Positions 12,800 to 22,237 of a DNA stretch of 64,000 nt are shown here, in pieces; position 1 is the stretch's first letter; each line of letters begins with the position of its first letter. The position numbers were made by a program, and so were the translations under genes. This DNA comes from Phycomyces blakesleeanus NRRL 1555(-) (lineage: Eukaryota; Mucoromycota; Mucoromycetes; Mucorales; Phycomycetaceae): positions 3,433,545-3,497,544 of the forward strand of contig NW_017265135.1 of assembly GCF_001638985.1 (NCBI RefSeq). Direction: 5' to 3'. The notes beneath the pieces are model-generated. The model was given only the letters and a program-made list of their open reading frames with translations. It did not search any database and was not told where the DNA came from.

Positions 12800-13596
12800 A
12801 TGTCTTTCTATTCATAATCAACATGTATTATTCATGTTCGCATGTCTAGAAACCCAATTTATATACCTCGTTATTACTACCAGCAGATGCCAATAAATTA
12901 GACTGAAGAGGACTGAAATCAAGGCCACGCAAAGTGCCAGTGTGTGTCGAGTTTCTTGATATTAAACACGCGTCGGAACTTGGGAAATCAAAATAAAATT
13001 GGAAATTAAGCATTGAGATTAGTTTGATATTAATGCAACCTGATATAATGATCATGACTTCTTTGGCTCTCGTCTCCATTTAACTAATATAGCTTATATA
13101 ATCACCCAACTGTGTTCCCTCATTATTTCTACAAGTATTCGTTTCTTTACCTCTGGTTATCCAGAATAGCAGATGGATCCCAGAGTTCAAGTTCACCACT
13201 TTCCATGCCACCTACAATCACACCAAAAGGTTTTTCAGGTGTAGCATGTCCCCAAGCAAGTGTGTTGAATCTATAAGATGGATGATGAGATTTAGGTTAG
13301 CTTATCATTCCTAAACTGTAATCAATTCTTTTTCTTTTAATTGTATAATGTGTAATGCTATTTTGTTTCTTTTTTTATTTTTACCTTGAATTGGTGCTGA
13401 CCTTTCCTGCCGAGGCAAGACCTTGTCCGCTTTGAGTGTTGGTTAGGTCAAGCTGAAAGAGTTCGAGTTCGGACGCGTTTGAAAAGGAGTCATCAAGTGC
13501 TCCAGATACTGTGCCGGCTGCGATGATGGGTGGTTGCTGTCCAGGACCCCATGCAAATGTGGCGGTTCTGTGAATTTCGTTTAGTTTCTTGGCCAT
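8773..13596 (-). CDS. SEC31: COPII coat protein Sec31
   Basis: Six exons (13596-13385, 13270-13151, 12978-12867, 12729-12472, 12383-12078, 11958-8773) join in frame to 1397 aa. Sec31 pairs with Sec13 to form the outer cage of ER-to-Golgi vesicles. Residues 1-340 hold WD40 repeats with clear signatures (VYIWDLSTPNKPY, TGYTVVWDLRSRKE, ITLWDLRHAHSPEKTL, CKTLCWNPRSGELLGELS), ending with INVFSLQG as in yeast Sec31. An acidic linker follows. The helical ACE1-type segment near residue 665 carries FESAVQLCLDSERLSDALLL. From about residue 890 to the end the protein is Pro/Gln-rich with polyQ tracts and 9-residue YAPAATTS-type repeats; this region normally binds Sec23 and stimulates Sar1. All expected parts are present. 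It is divergent from the gene at 14320. Confidence 0.96.
8935..9320 (-). repeat. CAG/CAA repeats encoding polyQ in Sec31
   Basis: Runs of glutamine codons lie around 8935-8975, 8988-9008 and 9286-9320 within the Pro/Gln-rich tail. CAG and CAA are interspersed, which tends to slow slippage. Translation stays in frame through all of them. Confidence 0.85.
9640..9860 (-). repeat. 27-nt coding minisatellite in Sec31 tail
   Basis: About eight copies of a 9-residue unit of the form (A/S)Y(A/T)PAATTS, preceded by two 8-residue AYTQQATN units. Copies alternate between AYTP and SYAP starts, suggesting that a two-unit block was amplified. All copies are in frame. Confidence 0.85.
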
Positions 13597-14319
13597 TGTT
13601 CGAACCTTGCCTCTGTTGTAGTTGTTCTAGCGTTGTGAGCGTGTATGTATGTGATTAATATTTTGTCAGGGTAGGTTTATATTTAGAGGTGAATATGACT
13701 TGGTCTGATGAGAAATTATGTATATAAATATATAAATATATATATTAATGATGGGATACCTGATGAGGATGATTTCGGTGAACCAACAGGACTAATAACT
13801 CAACAAAGCAGGTACTATGATACTTTCTGTCCTACTACGTGTATCGCACTCAGGCAATCGGGTTTTGAACTCGGACATGATGTCAGCACAAAGTGATAGA
13901 TAGTTTTCAATCCTTTTTATATAATATATATATATATATATGAATGTTAATATAAAAAGGGGGTGGATGGGTTGTATTTATTTATTTTGCTTTGAATTTC
14001 TTGCTCTTCTTGCTCTTGTGTTTATTATTCTTGGGGTTTGGTGAGATTATCCAAAAGAGGAGGGTCTTTGACATCCTTTGAAGCTTGTTTGCTTATTGAG
14101 TTCATACTTTCTTAAGATCGACCATTTTCTACATAAACTTGACGAATATTTCTTCTTGATTGGCTTATTGCTAAAGCAGACAAATCGAAATAGCCTATCA
14201 AATTCCATCGGTGATCACTTTGTGTCGTACACATATGCTAAACTAGGAACACGCTTGACCCCTCATTTCATATATTCTTTCTTTAATGGTTGGAAGTAGT
14301 TTTTTTCTTTGCATGGAGA
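13597..14319. promoter_or_regulatory. divergent promoter region between Sec31 and the 14.3-kb gene
   Basis: A 723-bp spacer that must hold both promoters. AT repeats lie at 13725-13745 and 13921-13940. A short minus-strand frame begins with ATG at 13880 and is open for 27 codons upstream of Sec31; if transcribed it would be an upstream ORF. A plus-strand frame ending at 13896 covers the same DNA. Neither resembles a known protein. Confidence 0.45.
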
Positions 14320-15619
14320 ATGACTCCATCGCGAATGCAAGGTAACATTAAACTAGACACCAACTATACAATCGTTGGATTGAATATTTGTCTTTATATG
14401 TTCTTCTACTTTCTTTATTTCTGACATGTTAATTGGATCTAAACAACAACCAAAAAAAAAAGAACCATTATTGACTTTGTGGTCCTTCAGTTGAAGAAAA
14501 AGTGGATACTAGAAGGAGAAGAGGTGGAAAATTTAGGCTCTGAGTTTGCTGGAGCGGTCGAACCATGGGCACTTGTGTTTGTCTCAAATCTTGAACATAT
14601 TGAATATGTTGTGAATGAGAAGATGGCGCAGGTGCCACACGGAGATGGTCAGAATATCTGGAATGAACGGAAATATCTTGATGCGATACGCTTATGGTGA
14701 GTCACTTCTTGATGACATATCAAATCTTGTTCTGCACACACATGCACATCTAAATGTGTGCATATACATATATTTATATTTATATATATATATATATATT
14801 AAATTCTGGAGAATTATATCCTGCACTTATATAAAAGCCCACTTGTTGACCTTGTTGTTCGCACAATATACACGAGTGAATACTTTATTTTTATTTTATT
14901 TCTTATATCATTGAAATTACATTAATTTTCTGTTTTTTCTTTAAATATATATATATACATTTGCTTTGTACATTTTCACAAGTCATGTCGAGAATATCCA
15001 TGAATTAAGGGCCATTCTAAGCGGATTTCACTTGCACGCTCTGGCTTCTGAAAGTCACAATAAGAGTCCCAATCTACTGGAGTGGATAGAATCCGAAAAA
15101 GACGGACAGCCTCCGTGTGTGATGGTAGTAATGGATTTACTTGACCTCCAGCTCTCGAGTGATCTTGCTCAGTCTGGTACAAAGGACCAGGGAACTGCGA
15201 CAGTGACTGGCGAGGTGTACCTACCAGAGACAAGCGGACAAATGAATGCTGATCCTAAACGATATCTTCAAATCAAGTAAGGCACACCCCCCACCTAATT
15301 CATTCCTCCCCACTTTCCTCCCCCCCCCCCCCCCCCTTGTTTATAACAGGAAATTTATCCACAGCTCAGATTGGCAGGTCTGAGTCATACACTTGCTGCA
15401 TTGGAAGAATCTCGTCACTATTTAAACGGTTACTACAGGCAACGATGGGAAACCAATTTAGGCTTTTCGGATTACCGAGAGACTGATCTCCTGGTGACCA
15501 GTAAAGATAGTACTGGGGTACTTGAAGATGATGAACAGACTGATTTGACTAGTGAAGAGAAAATAGGCTGGAAAAATATTCATCGCGTCTTATTGTATTA
15601 TATCGAACAAGTTATTTAG
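14320..15619 (+). CDS. unrecognised 249-aa protein; weak Rad51-paralogue (Shu/SWSAP1)-like layout
   Basis: Exons 14320-14341, 14513-14696, 14983-15276 and 15370-15619 join with matching phases and a single stop, giving 249 aa. I do not recognise the family. Visible features: a hydrophobic strand VEPWALVFVSN near residue 25, a charged stretch ending LDAIRLCHVENIHELRAIL, then PCVMVVMDLLDLQ (hydrophobic strand ending in Asp, Walker B-like) and a helix LAGLSHTLAALEESRHYL. This order resembles the short ATP-less Rad51 paralogues of Shu complexes, but no Walker A motif is visible and the match is only in pattern. The 22-nt first exon rests on one splice choice that makes the frame work. The last intron contains 17 consecutive C. 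Reality of the gene is fairly sure; function is open. Confidence 0.6.
15320..15336 (+). repeat. 17-nt poly-C run inside an intron
   Basis: Seventeen consecutive C lie in the last intron (15277-15369) of the unrecognised gene, in otherwise AT-rich DNA. The complementary strand is a G run able to form quadruplex structures. Confidence 0.9.
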
Positions 15620-15655
15620 GGAAAAAAAAAAATTAAAAAAAAAAACGGTCCTTTG

Positions 15656-15700
15656 ATGGCGACTTCTTTAATGACCCACATGCATGGGACTGTCATCTAG
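15656..15700 (+). promoter_or_regulatory. upstream ORF 1 of the bZIP gene (14 codons)
   Basis: Reads MATSLMTHMHGTVI then stop. It starts only 37 nt after the stop of the preceding gene, so it belongs to the bZIP mRNA only if that transcript starts very early. Listed because three short ORFs precede the bZIP start. Confidence 0.35.
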
Positions 15701-15756
15701 ATTTTTTTTTTTATTTATTTTGGCTTGACTGGTCGCTTATTTAAACTAAATAACTT

Positions 15757-15789
15757 ATGAGACTTCGGAACGGAAAGCAAAATATTTAG
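15757..15789 (+). promoter_or_regulatory. upstream ORF 2 of the bZIP gene (10 codons)
   Basis: Reads MRLRNGKQNI then stop, about 245 nt before the bZIP ATG. Gcn4/Cpc1/ATF4-type genes are known to be controlled through such leader ORFs; use here is inferred from layout. Confidence 0.45.
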
Positions 15790-15824
15790 TCCACGCACCA
15801 TCGTTCCCCCATCTCCTCGGCCTG

Positions 15825-15890
15825 ATGGTAAGATACAGGACCCAGAGTGGAAAATTGAAGGATTTAAACTCGTCGCGTTTTGTGCATTGA
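15825..15890 (+). promoter_or_regulatory. upstream ORF 3 of the bZIP gene (21 codons)
   Basis: Begins MVRYRTQSGK and ends SRFVH then stop, 144 nt before the bZIP start. No ATG lies between its stop and the main ATG at 16034, so ribosomes that reinitiate after it would meet the bZIP start first. Confidence 0.45.
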
Positions 15891-16033
15891 TCGTTTCTTT
15901 TACTCTTTACCTTTATTTCTCTACCACTTCAATTTCCACTATTGCTATTGCTATTGCTATTGCCATTGCCATTGCTATTCTAATTACCTATTACCTATTA
16001 CTTTTTACCTTTTACTTTTTACCTTTTCTTATA

Positions 16034-16681
16034 ATGACACACATGATCCACACTCCTACTGAATTGCAAATGGATACTATGCTCTGGAAAGCAATAAACC
16101 CAAATACCGTCGATGAATGGCTGGAACACGATCTGATTGAAGCCGGCCTGTTGACTAATGATACCCCGTCCAAACAAGACTCTCTCTCTCCTGCCCTGCC
16201 CACAGCCCCTCCCACACCGTCCGAACCTGCAATGGAGTCCATCAAGCCCACTACCACACAAACCTCTCCTGCGCTCTCAAATCCACAACTTGCATCTTTT
16301 CTCAAGGTCGTCGCTCTCTTGGGTTCTTTGTCCAGTAATAACCAGACCTCAAAAGCTCAGCAGACAGCCCGTGCACGGAACAACGATGACAACCGACTCT
16401 CGTCCTCAAATCCTTCGCATATTATTTCCAAACGTCAAAAGAACACGGACGCTGCACGCCGGTCGCGCCAACGGAAACTGTTTAAAATGGAGAGCCTTGA
16501 ACGCCGAGTAAGAGACCTGGAGGCCAACAATGGACAGCTTCAGCAACACATCACCGAATCCGAACAGGAACGCAATCTTTCAGCAGCACGGGCGACTGCA
16601 GGAAAAAAACGAATGGAAGCACTGGAAGCTCAACTGGCGGCCGCACATGCACTACTCATGAACACCACACCCCCTCCCTGA
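16034..16681 (+). CDS. bZIP transcription factor, Gcn4/Cpc1-like
   Basis: Single-exon 215-aa protein. The basic region at about residues 133-160 reads KRQKNTDAARRSRQRKLFKM, close to the Gcn4 DNA-contact sequence with the N-x-x-A-A-x-x-S-R core, followed by a coiled coil with MESLERRVRDLE. Unlike yeast Gcn4 the coiled coil continues past the usual zipper to about residue 208. N-terminal AINPNTVDEWLEHDLIEAGLL-type acidic/hydrophobic sequence is a likely activation patch. The frame is open upstream to 15887, but that extension is very hydrophobic and repetitive (AIAIAIA), so I take the ATG at 16034. Three short ORFs in the leader suggest translational control during amino acid starvation, as in Gcn4. 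The expected role is general amino acid control. Confidence 0.85.
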   Translation: MTHMIHTPTELQMDTMLWKAINPNTVDEWLEHDLIEAGLLTNDTPSKQDSLSPALPTAPPTPSEPAMESIKPTTTQTSPALSNPQLASFLKVVALLGSLSSNNQTSKAQQTARARNNDDNRLSSSNPSHIISKRQKNTDAARRSRQRKLFKMESLERRVRDLEANNGQLQQHITESEQERNLSAARATAGKKRMEALEAQLAAAHALLMNTTPPP

Positions 16682-16814
16682 CTTCAATTGAAAAGACATC
16701 ACAACTGCCATGATAACAAAGAAAAAACAAAAAAATCTTGCTATCAACATATCCGTCTGATTCTCCCTTTGTAATGGTCCAAGCCCAATTTTACATACCT
16801 CTCTTATCTAACCT

Positions 16815-17400
16815 GCAACTTGCTTTGCCTGAGATGGCTAGAGTCTAGTTTTCTTTTACATAGATTTCCGTGTGTCTTGTCTTAGTGGTATATCTTTATT
16901 TTTTTTCCCAAAAGAGTGATCTTGTAAAGAAAGAAAAGATGAGTTTCTATGGTTTGTCAAAGTGTCTCCCTTCCCTCTCTCTCTCTCTTCATCTCTTCCT
17001 TTCCTTTTCTCCTTTCTCTTCCTAACTGATTTTTTTTACAACTTGCTTTGCCTGAGATGGTTAGAGTATAGTCACCTTTTTCATAGATGAATTTTGCCAT
17101 GTCTAACATTACGAGTTTCATTTTTTTCTCAAAATTTCACAATATTTGTAAAGAAAAAAAAACAAAGAAAAAAAATGAGTTTATATGGTTTGTCAAAGTG
17201 CCTTTTTCTACCTCTAACTGATTATTCTTTTTTTTCAAACTTGCTTTGCCTGAGATGGTTAGAGTGTAGTTTTTCTTTAATAGATAAAATTTTGCCATGT
17301 CTAAAATACTACATACCATACAATAATTTTCTTTCCTTTATCAAAAGTTCAATATTTGTAAAGAAATTAAAATGGTTTGTTACAGGTTATAAGTTGGTCC
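16815..17400 (+). repeat. three-copy tandem repeat downstream of the bZIP gene
   Basis: Copies start near 16816, 17039 and 17238 (periods about 223 and 199 nt). Each opens with ACTTGCTTTGCCTGAGATGG, then TTAGAGT or CTAGAGT, and each contains TTGTAAAGAAA followed by ATGGTTTGT; copies 1 and 2 share ATGAGTTT..ATGGTTTGTCAAAGTG and end with CTAACTGAT before the next unit. Copies 2 and 3 also share TTTTGCCATGTCTAA. The array starts 135 nt after the bZIP stop, so at least the first copy could be 3' UTR. Confidence 0.85.
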
Positions 17401-20400
17401 TTGTCATTCTATACATAATACATACATACAATTCTCATTATTATTAATAATAAAAATAAATCAATTTTACCTTTATATTGACCTTGTTTTTTTTTGTTGG
17501 AAAATTGTTTGATGAACACACGATACCTAGTATGGTCAGTGCGCCATGTTAGTTTTTTGATTTAGCGACAATATCAATTTTAATCTCAATTATAAAAATT
17601 AAAGCCTCTTGATTGGCTTTCCGAAATATATTTTTGTCTGTTTACTAAGTGGGTCCTCGCCGACCATCCCCGCAAGATTATCAACGGATTTGCCTCTATG
17701 TAAATAAAATCATTACAAAAAGTGAAATCATTACAATCAGTGAAACAACCCCAAAAAATACAACAACAACAACAACAAAAAAAAAGGAGATTTCTTGGCT
17801 CTTGGTTACAATAAGGAAAGAATGACCAACAATGGAGAATGATAATATAGATACTTCACACCAGGTCAGTCTTTATTGGCCATTTAAATATATAGATATT
17901 TCTTTTTTGTACAAAACTGCCATAGTTACTTCATTTATTCTATTGGTATTAATAATAGGCTTTTTTTTTCTTTTATTTTCTTTGGAAGGGCTAGAAATCT
18001 AGACCATAGTCATTTGGCTGTATTGGTGAAAATTACTACAATTTTTATATTTATTTTAAGTTTATTCTAGACAGTATACTTTATTTTTTGTGTGTTCCTT
18101 GGTGATCTCATGTAAAATTTTCCCAGGATCACAGGAGAATTTGCCTACCAGTCAAGAATCAAGTTGATTGAGTTTCGCGGACAGACTCAATTGGGACCAT
18201 ATTCAATAGCTAAAAAGAGAAAAAAAAAAGTCAATTTACTTTCTGTGTATATAGTTGTTAAGAATTCCCAATTAATTAGAAATATTTCCACCAGAAACAC
18301 GAGAATATATTCTTATTTTTCATTCAGAATCTCAACGTATTTTTTGCTATCCAATTATTTCTCAGTCCAAATTACTGTCAAATTATTCCTGAGATTAAAG
18401 TCGATATTGTTTTTTCTTTTCTTTTTTTTTTTTTTTTACACAGAACTACAGTCCAACTTGTTAGCCAGTTACTCGGTCTAATAGGACGGGACATTTGCTT
18501 ATCGTATCTAGCTGGAATATTTTTACCCTATCTAACATATTATAATATAGTATAGATTAATATCATTATTTTCCAGGCACTTTTCTTCATGGTACTCTTC
18601 TGCTCTTTGGATCATAAATCATAGTTGTACCTTTCAAAACAAAAGACAAAAAGAATAACTCAAGGAAATGGTTTGATTCTCATTGGTCTTGTTTCTTTGC
18701 AAACTCATCTTATATATAAAACAAATTCAAAGAAAAAAATATCTAAAGTGAAAAAAAAAATATAGGACAAATATGTATTGTCCGTTTGTAAAAAAAATAT
18801 ACACATGCAAAAGAAGGCTCGGAAGTGCAATCAACCTATCAAATTAACTGCCGCTACACCTCTCTCATACATACAAATCCTCTTTGACTATAGGAACTCC
18901 ATTTATATCACCATTATTTCAAGATCAGTTTACAGTCAAGACCATACGTTGTATTATATATATATATATATATATTTAATGGTAGGTACGATATCGAAAC
19001 AGTATATATATTAAATTGTTTAGGTGAATGGTGGGACTAAGTAGGATCCGCTCTTCTTAAAGATGTATTTTTTCTTCTTCTTCTTTCAAAACGTGGAAGG
19101 ATATTATATAATTTTTATTTTTGGTTTTCGTTACAAAGGGTTGTAGTGTTACCTGTTTCATTGTTTGATATTATTTTTGAGTTAGGTAACCTTTGATAAT
19201 CTTCCGGATATTAGTATTAGTATTATTGACAAACTTTGTATGATTTATTTTCTTCTTTATCTACTGATCTTATTTTATTTTACCCAGTAGTAAATATATG
19301 TCCTTATTTCCTAATATCTACCTATATTTTTCCTTTTCCTTTTCCTTTTGTTCTTCTTCTTCTATTCTCTTCTTTTCTCGATTGTCTGGTATTTAAACTA
19401 CCATTTGCGGCAATGTAATCAATATATATATAAAAATAAAAGAAGACCAAACAAAACAAAAAATGTCTATGCATAACAACCAAATGGTTGATCACAGACC
19501 ATCCCCGATAGTCGCGCTGTTTATATTTTGTAATAACCGTCATTGACAAAGGCTGCTTCTATATCAATTTATACTAAATATATACATCTTTTCTCTCTCT
19601 TTGGCGTGGAATCCGAAATAGTCTATTTTAGACAGTTCTCAGTGAAAAAAAAAAGGAGAAAGATACAGAGATAGAATAACATGCACTGTAGAAAATATCC
19701 GCCAAAGATATTCAGATCAAAATCAATGAAAAGTAATTGGATAATCGGTAACAAACAGTACATATTGACCTATTTTTGAAACAACAAGATACAATATTGC
19801 TTATACACCACAAACGAACAACTTTTTACGATCGTGTTCTCTAATTTCTCTATACCTCGGATCATGAATAAGAAAACCTCCCTTTTTAAACACTTTCTTA
19901 CTCTCTCCGAAGAATTTGTATTTGGTATAGGAGTTGTAATGGACCATTATCTTATCAATTTTTCCCACGGGTACTACATATCTATCAGTTCTACAGCTTT
20001 TGATCAAACTAGTTTGCCCATATATGTATTTTTATATTCATATATATTTCAGCTTTTTAGCATTGAGCGGCTCCACTCTATAAGTCTGTATCCAAAGGTC
20101 ACAGAACCATATTTGAAAACGCGACAAGAATCAAACACAAACACAAACACACGCACAACGCCTAAAAAAAACTGATATTTTTGAACCAAAAACTTTATTT
20201 TATTTTGTTACTATCATACAGGTATATACAGAAATTTATTTCTAGATAAAGATACATGCATACATATATTCATTCTGTAGAAAAATATGATCTGACTTGG
20301 ACAAAAAAAAAAAAAAGAAATGGACACCAAGTTTGTCTTGTTCGAAAAGTAAATGATATTAAAGTTAGAGCAGACGACTTTGTACCGGGAAGTCACATGT

Positions 20401-20928
20401 CATTTATACCAGACATACGTTCTTTCCGGAATCAGATAACTTCATCCTTGGTCCAGATTGATCTTTTGGCTACAAATCTTTGTCTTCGGAAGAAATGAGC
20501 TGAACATTGGATAGGCATATGGATGAACATGAACCCGACTATACATTTCATTCGGCTTAAGAGACCAAGTTGTACATTGGGCATCTTGTGTTGGTACTAC
20601 AGTTATATTTATTTACTTGATTTTCTTCTTTAAAGAAAAAAACATGTCTTTGAAGAGTTGGTTTTGTAATGGCTTTCAATAAGATTTTTGTGTTACAAGA
20701 AAAATAAGGGCAATTATTATTACTGCTATTATTTAACAATAAAAAAGAAAAAGAAAATACAGAGTAATAAAGTACTAATATCCACAACATTTAGATACAA
20801 GTATATAGATACTTCTAACAACATACTTTTTTTATTTTCTAAAAAAAAACTCAATTTTGGTCTTTGTACATATAGGTATATATTTATTGGATAGTAATGG
20901 TCGTATCTCTTTAGTATTTCTTCTAATT
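17401..20928. other. 3.5-kb stretch without a confident gene
   Basis: Very AT-rich, with CAA repeats (17761-17777), poly-T runs and (TA)n at 18956-18975. GC-richer scraps at 17640-17700 and 18120-18185 and the 18440-18510 block may be remains of a gene or transposon but show no motif. One minus-strand frame at 20007-19801 has protein-like composition and is listed separately. Nothing else could be supported. Confidence 0.45.
19801..20007 (-). other. isolated open frame of 68 codons, unrecognised
   Basis: Reads with mixed charged composition, for example VVPVGKIDKIMVHYNSY and GGFLIHDPRYREIREHDRKK, unlike the low-complexity frames around it. Further upstream on the same strand (about 20500-20340) another scrap reads RRQRFVAKRSIWTKDEVI. 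Together they could be a decayed gene or transposon piece. There is no convincing start, splice sites or family match. Confidence 0.2.
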
Positions 20929-22237
20929 TTAATTGCTGGTATGTGTTCTTAGTGGAGCAAACCCAATTCGGTTCTGGCCAAAATCAAAAGAGGTAACAAA
21001 CTTGCGTAAAAAGATATTACCAATGATGCGGTACTTCCAGGGTACGATGAGCAGAACACATTCGTTGTTTATAGTACCGATCAGGTCAGATATGGATACG
21101 TTAATAGACATTGACTTGTTGCTGGCAGGGCTAGCCGGATCGTGTTCGGCAGGAAAGTAGACGCTAAAGACATTACTAGAGGTCAAGTAGGAGCAGTCCA
21201 CGAAATAAAAGCCGTTTGCAAGAGTAGCGTTTGGGTCAACATATCTTGCGAGAGTTTCGGCTTCCACCTCGGGGAGGTATATAAAAGTGGAGCCGGTATC
21301 AATGCTGAATGGCTGGGTATTGATAAAAGACGCTTTCTTTGTGCCCGTGGAATTTTTAAGAGAAACCCTGGACACCAACTACCCACTGAGTGTACATAAA
21401 ATCCTTGACACTTGTACCGTTGTATGGAAGCACATTGGTGTAGACCATCTTTCCTGACGTCTTTGAAAGATCTACTCCACCAAATACAACTTCTCCTGAC
21501 CAGTCTGTTTTGTTAGAATCTTCAAAAGAGATCGAAAAGACAGGTTCAGGGATAAGCTTGCTGTACCACAAAGACATGGGGAAGGGATAAAAGGTCTTTC
21601 CGAAATTTTGATAGATTATGCTTCCAGCAGGATACCCGGCACCGAATATACCGTCCATAATGAATTCATTTGATGCGTTTTGGGTTGCAATGGGGCCTTT
21701 GTTTGAGTCTATGTAGGCAACTAGTTGTTTGGGTACAGTAAAGTCTCCAATGCTGACCCTATCAGTAAAATATTTGCCCAGAGCACTTCCGATGGAATAA
21801 GTGATATTGAGTGGAAAATTAGTGGACTTGTAGGTCGATGACTCGGCGGGATTGTAGCCGTTGGAAGTCTGACAGCCATGGGCTTTCGTACAGTTGTGAG
21901 ATGGGATCCATGTGTCCGAGCTGCCGGTGTCAAAAAGCAAGAGGTATTTCTTTGGAGGAGACCCAACCTCAATGTCAATACCAAATCCGAAAAGTTCAAG
22001 ATCGTTCAGTATAGGCACACTGTGAGTGACGCGAGTATTTTCAGTGCTAGTAATCGACTTGGATGTCGTATTGAGATCACTTTGTCTTTTGGCAATATAA
22101 TGGCTACCCTGATAATTATTCTCGAGTCGACGGAGAGGGAAGCGAATTACTGAAGAATCTGGGTGTAATGGGACACCACCAGCACCAAGGGCAAGCCAAG
22201 ATGTAGTAAATCCAAGAACTAAGGCAAGACAACGCAT
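20929..22237 (-). CDS. secreted pepsin-family aspartic protease, with a frame break near 21370
   Basis: Two overlapping frames together give a full-length A1 protease of about 430 aa. The first (22237-21356) has a signal peptide (CLALVLGFTTSWLALGAGG), a propeptide ending in a Kex2-type KR at residues 50-51, and the first catalytic motif LLFDTGSSDTW (Asp 103). The second (to 20929) has the second catalytic motif FSIDTGSTFIYLP and the end IIGNIFLRKFVTSFDFGQNRIGFAPL typical of the family. The frames overlap around 21360-21378 at a GGG run; a one-base change there would restore continuity. No intron with proper ends fits. Several N-glycosylation sequons are present. Either a sequencing error or a recent inactivation. 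Listed as one gene; family is certain, intactness is not. Confidence 0.85.

Noticed and set aside
13797..13896. Possible tRNA gene on the minus strand (B-box-like GTTCAAAACC at about 13860) or small coding exon
   Set aside because: No A box or cloverleaf at the right distance, and the frames on both strands are short without family likeness.
15887..16033. N-terminal extension of the bZIP with repeated AIAIAIA resid. as a membrane segment
   Set aside because: It comes from a TTGCTA/CCATTG repeat in the leader; the frame has no suitable ATG start (it opens with a non-ATG codon), and the ATG at 16034 gives a normal bZIP.
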